A stretch of DNA of 64,000 nucleotides from Anaerocolumna sp. (GCA_029256725.1 JAQSXJ010000017.1:55556-119555), one strand, 5' to 3'. Shown: positions 49,442-59,820, counted from the first letter of the stretch. Made by a program: numbers and translations. Notes: generated by a model from the sequence alone, not told the origin.

Positions 49442-51148
49442 TTATAATGTAGACTCTCCTCTTAAACTGTCAAAAGTCCTGAAAATATCTATCATGCCGA
49501 ATCCCCATACTTTATTGGGATAGGTTTCATTCGTACTTCTTTTTACGCCGCGAATAAGAAATTGCTTTACAGCTGTTGAATCCATATAGATTAATTTACC
49601 GCGCACGAGCCCCCATTCTAAAAGCAGAGCACAAATCCCCGCTGTTACAGCTGCAGACAGACTGGTACCTGTTTTTGATACAAATCCCTCTGAGCTTGGA
49701 CATAGTAGTTCTACCCCAGGTGCCGCTAATTCAGGCTTTATATTATTTAATCGTGTAAATCCTCTCCCTGCATTTAAATAAATGCTCTGATTTCTGTAAT
49801 CATAAGCAGTTACGGTTATTGGAATACCTGCATTTCCTGGTGTTGTTATCGTAGTTTCCGGATTAGGTTTTACAAATCTGGTTGCTTCTCTTACAAAGCC
49901 AGTCATAGGGAGCCAGATATGAAAACCAGTGGTGATATCCTTGATTCCATATACCCTAAAGCGCCATATTCCCGGTGCAGGCTTAACAAACCGCAGAAAT
50001 ATGAGTTGATCTCCGGTTTGAGCTTCTGCTATCAGATAACTTATATATAAGATGGTACTTTCAAACAAAAAACGAATGGTTCTGCTTTCCCCTAGTCTGG
50101 CCGGTATTCTGGGTATGTATTCCCCCGAAGGCGAAGTGATATCAATGGAATATACTCCCGGAGCCTGCCCCCATAATTCCATGGTAAAACCACTCTCCTG
50201 TTCGGCAACATTAACCTCTACTAAATTACTATTGACTGTATCTTCAACGGTACCAAAATAATGATGTCCGGCAGCGCCTTCATTACCCGCTGGTATAACG
50301 ATAACTACTCCATTTCTTTCACCCAGCCTCGAAAGCATGAGACTTATCGGTTCTCTCCCATCATGCCCTCCCATATTCGATCCCAGACCTATACAGATAA
50401 CAATTGGTTTATTCCTTTGTTTTGCTAGATTAACAAGATACAATACACCTGCCATAATATCATTTTCCTGATATGCAACGGTTTCTTTGGGTATAAACAG
50501 ATAATCCCTGATATTATCTTTTGCCCGTTTTAATTTAACTACTGCAATCTCTGATAAGGTTGCAATTCCTGTAAAGTTTTCTACCTGCACTTCACCTCCG
50601 CCCGCCAAACCTGCCAAAGCTGTTCCATGTCCCAGTTCGTCCACACTAGGTACAACCGATAAAGGTGATTCACTTCTTAGCGCCTCATTAATATTATCTT
50701 CTGTGTATACTTTGCCATAGTTGTAAGTCTCAGGTGTTGCTTCCGGATTAACTATGGTCTGATCCCAGATAGATATAATTCTGGTTGTATTGTCACTTTT
50801 TCTGAATACTGAATGGGTATAATCTATTCCCGTATCAACAAACCCAAGAATAACTCCTTCTCCTTGCAGATTAAGTCCGGGTAGTCTGGATAATCTGTTA
50901 AGTCCAACAGCTTCAAGAGTTGGTGATTCCACCAGTCCAAATAATTTAGGTATGGCGGTATAGCCTATATCACCTACTAACCTTTCCTGGACTTTACTGG
51001 CAGGTATATATGCTACTGCATAGGTTTCATCTAATATCTGTATGGTTTCACCATAAACATCTTTTATACGCGAGAGATCTACATCATACTCGATCAATAT
51101 ATCTATATAGTCATTACTGATTATTTTATTCTGCTCTTCCTGCGTCAT
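49442..51148 (-). CDS. Subtilase (S8) protease, Csp-like, catalytic triad present
   Basis: GVILGFVDTGIDYTHS (Asp), DELGHGTALAGLAGG (His), IPAGNEGAAGHHYFG (Asn), KTGTSLSAAVTAGI (Ser). Confidence 0.92.
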   Translation of the reverse strand: MTQEEQNKIISNDYIDILIEYDVDLSRIKDVYGETIQILDETYAVAYIPASKVQERLVGDIGYTAIPKLFGLVESPTLEAVGLNRLSRLPGLNLQGEGVILGFVDTGIDYTHSVFRKSDNTTRIISIWDQTIVNPEATPETYNYGKVYTEDNINEALRSESPLSVVPSVDELGHGTALAGLAGGGEVQVENFTGIATLSEIAVVKLKRAKDNIRDYLFIPKETVAYQENDIMAGVLYLVNLAKQRNKPIVICIGLGSNMGGHDGREPISLMLSRLGERNGVVIVIPAGNEGAAGHHYFGTVEDTVNSNLVEVNVAEQESGFTMELWGQAPGVYSIDITSPSGEYIPRIPARLGESRTIRFLFESTILYISYLIAEAQTGDQLIFLRFVKPAPGIWRFRVYGIKDITTGFHIWLPMTGFVREATRFVKPNPETTITTPGNAGIPITVTAYDYRNQSIYLNAGRGFTRLNNIKPELAAPGVELLCPSSEGFVSKTGTSLSAAVTAGICALLLEWGLVRGKLIYMDSTAVKQFLIRGVKRSTNETYPNKVWGFGMIDIFRTFDSLRGESTL

Positions 51149-51230
51149 ATACCCTGCTTGAATACCGTTTTGGTTATATATATGATGTTTTAGTCAAATT
51201 AATATCAAAGGTATCAATAGAAAACAACAA

Positions 51231-51273
51231 AAAGAGTATGAGATGGCTTTTTACAATTCATCTCATACTCTTT
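51231..51273 (-). terminator. Terminator after the DUF4914-like gene
   Basis: aaagagtatgagatg / catctcatactcttt with flanking T tract. Confidence 0.75.
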
Positions 51274-51320
51274 TCTATCATCACTTACTATGCTGATAGC
51301 AGCAAGTTATTATTGATTGA

Positions 51321-53166
51321 TTAATATCTCATAGGAAGGATATTTCCATAATCCTCTAAAGATCCGTTGTTAAAGAAGCAGTCAATAATCTCTCTTCCTA
51401 AAGGATCAAGCTCGTCAGTCTTAAACTTAACCAGCTCATCTTTAAAGAAATCTACTAATAATTTAGCTCCCTTATCATAACCTTCAATTCCTACTTCAGC
51501 CTGAAGTTCCGGACGAAGGAAATCCTGTCTGATAATAACCAAGAATATTGCAACGTGCTTCCACTAACTGCTCAGGCTTGAACTTAGCTCCGCCTCTTCT
51601 TGCAATATACTCCCTGGCTACCCACTGAGGCATGAAACCAACCTCATATACACCGATATGCTGATTCGGTATCAGTACGTATCTGGTATGAGTGGAATGC
51701 TTTACCTGATTAAGCAGCAGGTTAGCCTGTGTTACCATCTTTCCGGTAGCAAAAGGCCAATAGGAACCAACACCTTCACTAGTCATCTTATTGGTAGAAT
51801 TAATACTGGGGTTATTGTAACCTCTGGGAGCTACAAGTCTCCACAGCCATGCAAGTGCAGGAGGAAGTACGTGGAACAAACCAATTACACCATAACTGGG
51901 ATTCTCTTTGGTACAGGGCGGTGTTCTTACACCAAAGCTTCTGATATCAACCTCAGCAAGTTCACTGACTACGTTCTGCACATACTCTCTGGGCAGAATA
52001 ACTCTGGGGTTGGGGCAGGGCTTGCCATCGGAATCAATAATATGCTCCCAAGGAAGGCAGGTTGCCTTCTCTATAGCCTGCATATTAATATATACTAAGG
52101 GTCTTGGCGGCTGAATAAGTATACTCTCCAGCTGAGGAGAATCCCCGTATTTCTTTATGTTATCAAGACGTAAGAACCAGCCATCCTCTGCATCTTTAAC
52201 AACCAGCTTATGGCTTTCATTCTGCATATCTGTATGACAAAGAGCCATATCATCGGTAATTGGACGAAGCTCACAGGCATCCACCAGTTCGATATATGTC
52301 TTTTCTTTGGTAAGGGTGTTCACACCAAGAACAACTTTACCATCTAACTCTCTGTGAATGTTTTCTGTCATTTCACTCTTACCGCCGCCGGATGCACCTT
52401 CATGCATAATAACAATTTCATTATCATAGGGAGTGATAACTTTAACAGTTGAAGCGTGACATGTAGTCCAGCCTTCATTTTCACCTATATTTAAAAGCAC
52501 ACTGTAAATACCTTTTTTGGCACTGGGACCCGGATAAAGATTGTAAGAGAATACTTCATGTACATCATCCAAACGATTATGAACTACAACCTGTTTTCCA
52601 TCAAAATGAGTATGACGGAAAGGAGGTGCAAGATAAACCACCGCTTTGGGTTCAAAGCCGCCTTCGATGTCATTAACGCTTACAAATTCCTGTAAATCTG
52701 CTAAAGCAGCACCAAAGAATCCTGCGTTAACAGGAGCTAAGAGAATAGCTGGATATCCATACTCTCTTCCGCCGGCCATAACAGGTACAATAAAAAGATC
52801 CTGCTTCTTAAGCCATTCAAAAGTCGCTTCTCTTAATTCACTAAAATCTTTTTTGTATAGGTCCTGATATCTGGGTTTATCTGACTCTTTATCATCAGAT
52901 ACCAGATTACAGTCCGGATCTCTTCTTCTCATATAATCTTCCGGATAGTTACCGATAACACCATTTCTACATCTGGTTACGGTAGCTTCCAGAACAGAGC
53001 CTTTGCCTTCCACGTCATATCTTACTTCGAAATCGTTTCCGCCTTCAGGGCCAAAGGAAAGAGCCAGCAATTCCTCTTTTGTAGCAGGGATTACTACGCT
53101 CTTACAACTGTCCAGTATTGCTTGTAATTCTTTAGAAAAATTAAATTTCTGTAACAATTCTTTCAC
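51321..53166 (-). pseudogene. DUF4914-like P-loop protein split by an apparent frameshift
   Basis: Main ORF 51496-53166 (HEGASGGGKSE P-loop) ends VEARCNILGYYQTGFPSSGTSG*; overlapping ORF 51321-51542 continues VIIRQDFLRPELQAEVGIEGYDKGAKLLVDFFKDEL. Confidence 0.68.
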
Positions 53167-53478
53167 CTAATCATCCTTTCTAGCTATATGCCATCTCTGG
53201 CTATCTGCTATTACAGCTTGTTCTTCATCAGATATGTCAATTGACATATGATTTGTTGTTCAGAGCCATTTAGCATAGTACCGTTCCAACATTTATAAAA
53301 ATCGATCTCCTATGTACCTTAGGGACATCGGTTTCATACAACTTATCGTAAGCTGCTTCTTGCTGTCTGCTGTACTTGTCAACATGTTATTAACCTGTTT
53401 GCCGTCTTAATTCACCAGTTTTCAATTCAATAAGAAGTATGCATTTTTTCAAGAAAAACAGCTTAAATCAGCCCTTTT

Positions 53479-53492
53479 TGTAAACGCTTACT
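53479..53492. promoter_or_regulatory. Putative cre (CcpA) site
   Basis: TGTAAACGCTTACT fits TGWAARCGYTWWCW. Confidence 0.55.
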
Positions 53493-53820
53493 TTCCTTCC
53501 GATTATAACCCATTTTGTGGGCACTGTCAACCTGCCTTTTTAAGACAAAATGTTATCAGAGCATGAGGAAAGTCTTGAAAATACAGGTTTTTCAAGACTT
53601 TGCATAATTGTATACAATAAAACAATTCATAAATTTAAGAGTGTTTATCAATAATTTAGAATTAGGACATCATAAAAAATTTCGTATTTCTAGCAGCGTA
53701 AATACATGTATTTTTATAAAGATAATTGTATAATTAATTAATACATCTCTCGCTTTCGCTTATCAATTATAAACCGTATTATCCCTTATTTCCTATATCT
53801 TATCCGCTTACCGTAATCAG

Positions 53821-54150
53821 TTAGGCATAATACTTTGCCTGAGCTTTCCAGAGTTTTGCATAAATACCATCTTTCTCTAACAAAATAACATGACCACCTC
53901 TTTCTGCCACCTCACCCTTTTTCAGTACCAGGATATCATCACAAAAACGGCAGCTGCTCATTCCGGCCTGCTCCAGACACCGAAGTACTGAACTTTCATC
54001 ATACTCTTTTACAGCTGCAATATTTTCACCCACAGGAAAAGCAAAAAGCATGAAATCCTGAAATACGTTTCTCCAATAGCTTAAGTTCTGCTTTTCCCAG
54101 TCGTTTCCCTTGTATTTACTATGTTTTGATGCACTTTTTAGAAGCCAGTA
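53821..54150 (-). pseudogene. ABC exporter (ABCB-type) remnant with internal deletion
   Basis: RNVFQDFMLFAFPVGENIAAVKEYDESSVLRCLEQAGM joined to SSCRFCDDILVLKKGEVAERGGHVILLEKDGIYAKLWKAQAKYYA*; Walker A, signature and Walker B absent. Confidence 0.78.
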
Positions 54151-54219
54151 CTAAAACCTTGCTATAATATCAATTCTATGCTATAATAGACACAAAATTT
54201 TTTAGGAGGAATAATCATA

Positions 54220-55487
54220 ATGGATCCTGACCCTGACGGGGATAGTTTTCCTGTGCCGAGATGGCCATGGTATCATCAAACAAAAACAAAATTAAGAGGC
54301 TCGCTGATGGCGGTAACAAAAAAGCCGAACTGGTGCAAAAGATTATGGAAGAACCCACAAAGTTCTTATCAACCATCCAGGTTGCCATAACCTTAGCTGG
54401 TTTCTTCTCAGCAGGTTCTGCAGCCACCGGACTTTCCGGACCTATGGGAGAATTTCTTTTAAAGATTCATATTCCCTATGGAGATGAAATTTCCTTTTTC
54501 CTTGTAACAATTATACTGGCTTTCTTTACTTTGGTTTTCGGTGAATTAGTTCCCAAAAGAATTGCTCTTTCGAAAACAGAAGAAATCAGTATGTTTGTAA
54601 TTGGCCCTGTTAATCTTTTATCCAAGGTCGCATCACCTTTTATCAGATTACTTTCTTTCTCGACCAATTTGGTTATGAAATTATTCGGTTCAAAGGTAAA
54701 TGTCCAAGAGGATATTCTGTCAAGAGAAGAAATTAAGTCTTTAATTGATGAGGGACAAGTACATGGTGTACTAAATGAAAATGAAAGGGAAATGATCAAT
54801 TCCATTATAGAATTCGATGATACTCTTGCCAAAGAAATCATGACCCCCAAGGTTAATGTTTTTGCTATCAATATTCTGGAACCCACAGAAAACTATGTAG
54901 ATAAGTTGATGGACACAAAATATTCCCGAATCCCGGTATATGAGGATGATATTGATAACGTCATCGGTATTTTATATTTTAAGGATTATATGAAGGAAGC
55001 TATCAAGGTAGGCTACAGCAATGTCAATATGCGTTCTATTCTAATTAAGCCTTATTTAGTTCCTGACAGCAAGAATATCTATGAGCTATTCAAAGAGCTT
55101 CAGGTCTCGAAAAACCATATTGCGGTATTAATAGATGAATATGGCGGTTTTTCCGGTATTGTTACCATGGAGGATCTTGTGGAAGAAGTTATGGGTGATA
55201 TCGAAGATGAGTACGATATTTATGTCCCCAAAATCAAGATGCTTGATAATTCTACTTACTTACTGGATGGCCTGCTCACTATAGACGAGCTCAATGATGA
55301 ATTAGATTTAGGTATTTCTTCTGAAAATTATGATACCATTTCCGGTTTCCTCATCGATACTATGGGTGCTATTCCTAGCGATGACGAAGACCGTACCATA
55401 GAAATTGATAACTTAGTATTTAAGATTATCTCCGTTAAGCAAAAGAGAATCGATAAGATTAAACTTTATATCGGAACTGCATCTTAA
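54220..55487 (+). pseudogene. HlyC/CorC (CNNM + CBS) family protein with N-terminal TM1 deletion and frameshift
   Basis: RBS aggagg + ATG gives MDPDPDGDSFPVP...; shifted frame from 54246 reads FSCAEMAMVSSNKNKIKRLADGGNKKAEL... through CBS domains; the usual first TM between these parts is missing. Confidence 0.7.
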
Positions 55488-55527
55488 TTAACGTAAATAC
55501 TTATAGCATAGATTATAAAATGCGTAC

Positions 55528-55602
55528 AAAGAAGGGCTTTGCTCTGTTTATGGTAGTTATCTACCATATTACAGGAGCATAAGCCCTTCTTTCATTTATT
55601 TT
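55528..55602 (+). terminator. Extended hairpin terminator after the CNNM/CBS gene
   Basis: aaagaagggctt...aagcccttcttt. Confidence 0.8.
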
Positions 55603-55670
55603 TATTCTGTCTTCATTCATCAGTTCAATCTAATCTTAACACAATACTTCACAGCTGATTTACTCATAAC

Positions 55671-57767
55671 TCAGCCAAACAATGAGATTGTCAGGAAGAC
55701 TGTTGCGGTAAGGGAAGCAATCAGCGATACCACTGTTATCTGCGTATTGAGAGACGGACCGGCTGTATCCTTAAAAGGATCTCCGACTGTATCTCCAACT
55801 ACAGCTGATTTATGAGCAGCTGAATTCTTGCCGCCATGGTGCCCTGATTCAACATACTTCTTTGTATTATCCCATAACCCACCTGCATTGGACATAAATA
55901 AGGCAAAAATCAGGCCGCTTACAATATTACCGGTTATAAATCCGCCTACTGCTGTTACACCGCCTATAAAACCAACCAAGAGTGTTGCAATAATAGTCAT
56001 TAACCCTGCAGGCACTAATTCTTTCAGTGCACCATTGGTGGCTATTTCAATGCATTTATCATATTCAGGTACAACACCGTCCTTGCCTTCTTTTAGACCT
56101 TTGATATCCCTGAACTGCCTGTGTATCTCATCTACCATCCTCTGCGCATTCCTATCCACTCCTAACATCAGCATAGCAGAAAACAAAGGAGGTATTGCCG
56201 CTCCAAATAGCAGCCCGAAAAATACTGTTGGATTTAGAATATCAAAGCCAGTTATAAGAGGTTTGCCAAGCTCGATTGCTGCTGTATTTACTTCACTGAT
56301 AAAAGCACCCAGCAATGCAATAACTGTAAGTCCTGCTGCTCCTATGGAGAAACCTTTGGTAACGGCTTTTACAGTATTCCCTGCACTGTCAAGCGTATCA
56401 GTAACTTCAAGGGCCTTCTCTCCCAGCCCTCCCATTTCCACTAGTCCTCTTGCATTATCAACAATAGGTCCATAGGCATCATTGGATATAATCATTCCTA
56501 CAATAGATAACATTCCAACAGCTGCCATAGCGATTCCAAACATGGGATAACCTGCACCTAAAGGTTCGCATATTTTATAAGCTGCCAATGCGGATATACC
56601 AATTCCTATCATGGAAGGCAGAATGCTCATTAACCCATAAGATATACCTGATAATATGGTAAAGGCCGGTCCTGCTTCGGAGGCTTTGGCCACCATATGG
56701 ACAGGCTTTCTGGAATCATTGGTAAAGTAATCACTGGCCAGACCTATAACAACTCCGACTGCCAGACCTATGGCACTGGCAAACCAGATACGCCATTCAA
56801 ACTTAAATATATATGTAGCAAGAGCTGTCAGTATACCGTATAAAACAGTCGTTACATAAGTATTACTGTTTAATGCCCTACCGGGGTTACCGCCTTCTTT
56901 CATCCTTGCTGTAAGTACACCTGTGATAGAGGCAAGAAGTCCCAATGCACTATAACAGAAAACCATACTGGCGTTGCTGCTTCCGCCGCCGCTTTTGTCC
57001 AGGGCGCTTGCCATAACCAGCGCTGCTGCCATAGATGCTACATTGGAATCAAATAAATCTGCTCCCATACCAGCCACATCACCTACATTATCTCCTACAT
57101 TATCAGCAATTACTGCCGGATTTCTCGGATCATCTTCCGGAATTCCAAGCTCCACTTTCCCTACCAGATCGGCACTGATGTCGGCAGTTTTTGTGAAGAT
57201 CCCACCGCCGGCTTTGGCAAATAGCGCCATGGAGCTGGCACCGAAACTGAAGCCAAGAAGAGCTGTCGTATTATTGGTAAGCAATAGTACCAAGGTAACT
57301 CCAAGAAGGCTGGAACCTACCACCGCCATACCCATAACTGCTCCTCCGCGAAAGCCCGCCATAAAGGACGGTCTGATACCTTTGACAGATGCTTCCGCTG
57401 ATTTAATGTTTGCAATAGTGGCTATGCTGATACCGACCTTTCCCGCTGCACCGGAAAAACAAGTACCAAAGATATAGGACAATGCCATCAATACATTGTC
57501 TAAAAGACCGCCTTCCCATATCGGGTCAGGCAAAAACAGAAAGATAACAACTGCGATCACACCGCAGAAACGGGATAAAACTTTGAATTCTTTCACTAAA
57601 AATGTGTTTGCACCATTACGTATCAGCTTTCCTACATGAGCAATCCGCTCATTGGAAGAAGGCCTTTTGTTTACCCAGCGATACAGCCAAAAGGCTGCAA
57701 TAAAGGCAAGGATTGAAACAATAATGGATGCAGCTTGAAAAACCTCTACATTGATATCCATATTTTC
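55671..57767 (-). CDS. hppA: Membrane-bound proton/sodium-translocating pyrophosphatase
   Basis: PEDDPRNPAVIADNVGDNVGDVAGMGADLFDS, GNTVKAVTKGF, SAVVGDTVGDPFKDTAGPSLN. Confidence 0.96.
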   Translation of the reverse strand, partial: ENMDINVEVFQAASIIVSILAFIAAFWLYRWVNKRPSSNERIAHVGKLIRNGANTFLVKEFKVLSRFCGVIAVVIFLFLPDPIWEGGLLDNVLMALSYIFGTCFSGAAGKVGISIATIANIKSAEASVKGIRPSFMAGFRGGAVMGMAVVGSSLLGVTLVLLLTNNTTALLGFSFGASSMALFAKAGGGIFTKTADISADLVGKVELGIPEDDPRNPAVIADNVGDNVGDVAGMGADLFDSNVASMAAALVMASALDKSGGGSSNASMVFCYSALGLLASITGVLTARMKEGGNPGRALNSNTYVTTVLYGILTALATYIFKFEWRIWFASAIGLAVGVVIGLASDYFTNDSRKPVHMVAKASEAGPAFTILSGISYGLMSILPSMIGIGISALAAYKICEPLGAGYPMFGIAMAAVGMLSIVGMIISNDAYGPIVDNARGLVEMGGLGEKALEVTDTLDSAGNTVKAVTKGFSIGAAGLTVIALLGAFISEVNTAAIELGKPLITGFDILNPTVFFGLLFGAAIPPLFSAMLMLGVDRNAQRMVDEIHRQFRDIKGLKEGKDGVVPEYDKCIEIATNGALKELVPAGLMTIIATLLVGFIGGVTAVGGFITGNIVSGLIFALFMSNAGGLWDNTKKYVESGHHGGKNSAAHKSAVVGDTVGDPFKDTAGPSLNTQITVVSLIASLTATVFLTISLFG

Positions 57768-57993
57768 CATCTCCAATCTATTATAATGCAATTTTATCAT
57801 AACATTACTAGAGGATATGTTCAATATGAAGTTGTTAGTCCATGCATTTTTGTATATTTAATACAAGATACATGTAATATTTTTCCTGTTTATTAGTGCA
57901 ATATTTAATTCATTATCTCTTTATAATACATTATACTAGAGCCTCAAAATTTCTTGTTGATTTAACGTGCTAAAGCTAATTTTTATGCACTTT

Positions 57994-58212
57994 CAGGAAA
58001 AATACCCAAAACTGAAAGAGCGAATGCGCCTATGGAAAGGGATTAGAAGTCCTTTTCTCTGAAAATTTTGTGCTATATTCTAAAACAGATTGTCTGAGCG
58101 TTAGCGAGTTATCTGTTTTAGAATATGCCCAGCACAAAATGTCCAGGGAATTAGGACTTCTTATCCCTTGGAATGAAGCATGAGTCTTTCAGTTTTGGGT
58201 ATTTTTCCGTCC
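57994..58212. repeat. Long hairpin element, copy C (full form)
   Basis: Outer arms 57996-58018 and 58186-58208 are perfectly complementary (23 bp); inner gggattagaagtcc/ggacttcttatccc and attctaaaacaga/tctgttttagaat; shares blocks with copy A. Confidence 0.85.
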
Positions 58213-58249
58213 GTATTACAACAACACAGAGCTTTTGACTCTCCAGACA

Positions 58250-59101
58250 TTATAAAAGTTTACCGGAAATAGACTCTGTTGTCCTTGCCTTATTCTCAGC
58301 ACACTGGTTGTAATGCTTTACAAAAAATTGAAGATATAAGATTTCTAAAATATAGAGCTGTACGATGGAAGTGGTTGATGCACCGCCATCAAGAGGTCCT
58401 TCATTCGAACCGCATAAAAGAATGGCATCTGATTGGGCGGTGAGAGCAGTTTTTGCAAAATGGGTAACGATAACAGAAGGACAACCGTTTCCCTTTAATA
58501 GCTTATGAACTTCAATCATATCTTTTGTAGAACCGGAATAGGAGAAAATGATTGCCAAATCCCTGGAATCCATAAGTGATGCAGCTATATGCTGCATATG
58601 TGCATCTCCTGTAAATTCAACATTGGGTATGATTCTCATGAACTTCTGTTTCGCCTCTAACGCTATAGTTCCCGAGGACCCTACTCCAAAGAAATGAATT
58701 CGTCGGGCGGCTGACATAAGATCTGCTGCTTTTGCAACCTGTTCATAATCCAGCAACTGGTAAGTCTCTCTGAGTCCATCCATATGAGCAGAAAGAGTCT
58801 TCTCACATATTGTCTTTGTATCATCTCCACTTTCAATGATACCTGCTACCTGCTCCTTCATTTCTCCCATTTTAGTTATATCCTGAGCCAGAAGCATTTT
58901 AAAGTCCTGATATCCGTTTAATTTCAACTCTTTGCAAAATCGAAATACTGTGGTATCTCCCACTTTACAATTCTGAGCCAAGTCTGTAATTGAGGTATAC
59001 AGCACTTTTCTAGGATTCTCAAATATATAATCTGCTACCTTTTTTTCGGCTTTCGTAAATCCAGCGTAGTTCTCTTTTATTCGGTCCAGTATTCCTGCCA
59101 T
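58250..59101 (-). CDS. RpiR-family transcriptional regulator (HTH + SIS)
   Basis: FTKAEKKVADYIFENPRKVLYTSITDLAQNCKVGDTTVFRFCKELKLNGYQDFK; SIS domain FFGVGSSGTIALEAKQKFMR. Confidence 0.94.
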   Translation of the reverse strand: MAGILDRIKENYAGFTKAEKKVADYIFENPRKVLYTSITDLAQNCKVGDTTVFRFCKELKLNGYQDFKMLLAQDITKMGEMKEQVAGIIESGDDTKTICEKTLSAHMDGLRETYQLLDYEQVAKAADLMSAARRIHFFGVGSSGTIALEAKQKFMRIIPNVEFTGDAHMQHIAASLMDSRDLAIIFSYSGSTKDMIEVHKLLKGNGCPSVIVTHFAKTALTAQSDAILLCGSNEGPLDGGASTTSIVQLYILEILYLQFFVKHYNQCAENKARTTESISGKLL

Positions 59102-59127
59102 GTTAGCCTCTCATTCTTTTCTCTATG

Positions 59128-59820
59128 TTAATTATTTTTTATAGCATTTGTAAATCTTTTTGTGATTTCAACCGGTCTTGTTATGGCTGTTCCGACTACC
59201 GCTGCATAAACTCCAGTGGCAAGTGCTGCTTTTAATTCCTCCGGCGAACTGATGCCTCCTTCAGCAATTACTGGAATTGGGAGGTTTTCTGCCAGCTCCT
59301 TCATTAGTGAAAGTGCAGGAAGCTTCTCCTTACTAGTGTCATTTGTATACCCGCAGAGAGTAGTCCCTACAATATCAAAGCCTAATCTATATGCCTTCAT
59401 AGCCTCCTCAAAGGTAGCACAATCCGCCATAAATATCATAGCTGGAAATTCTTCCTTGACCTTAAGAAAAAACTCTTCTAATCCAATCCCCCCAGGCCTT
59501 AAACGATTTGTAGCATCCAAGGCAATAATATCAGGATGCGCCGCCATAAGTTCCGTTACTTCTTTTAAGGTTGGCGTTATATACACCTCACTGTCCTTAT
59601 AAATACTTTTGGTAAGACCAATAACAGGCAAGTCTACTGTTTCTTTAATGCATCTAATATCCTCAGGTGTATTTGCTCTGATGCCGCAAGCCCCGCCTTT
59701 GCTCGCCGCCAGAGCCATCCGCGCCATAATGTAAGAACTATGTAGTGGTTCTTCAGCCAAAGCCTGGCAGGACACAATCAAGCCTCCCTTTATCTTTATA
59801 AGTACTTCTTCTTTATTCAT
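59128..59820 (-). CDS. nanE: N-acetylmannosamine-6-phosphate 2-epimerase
   Basis: LIVSCQALAEEPLHSSYIMARMALAASKGGACGIRAN, PVIGLTKSIYKDSEVYITPT, VIAEGGISSPEE. Confidence 0.94.
   Translation of the reverse strand: MNKEEVLIKIKGGLIVSCQALAEEPLHSSYIMARMALAASKGGACGIRANTPEDIRCIKETVDLPVIGLTKSIYKDSEVYITPTLKEVTELMAAHPDIIALDATNRLRPGGIGLEEFFLKVKEEFPAMIFMADCATFEEAMKAYRLGFDIVGTTLCGYTNDTSKEKLPALSLMKELAENLPIPVIAEGGISSPEELKAALATGVYAAVVGTAITRPVEITKRFTNAIKNN

Noticed and set aside
53569-53601. 13-bp hairpin aaagtcttgaaaa/ttttcaagacttt
   Set aside because: No T tract, adjacent gene or related copy; too simple to interpret
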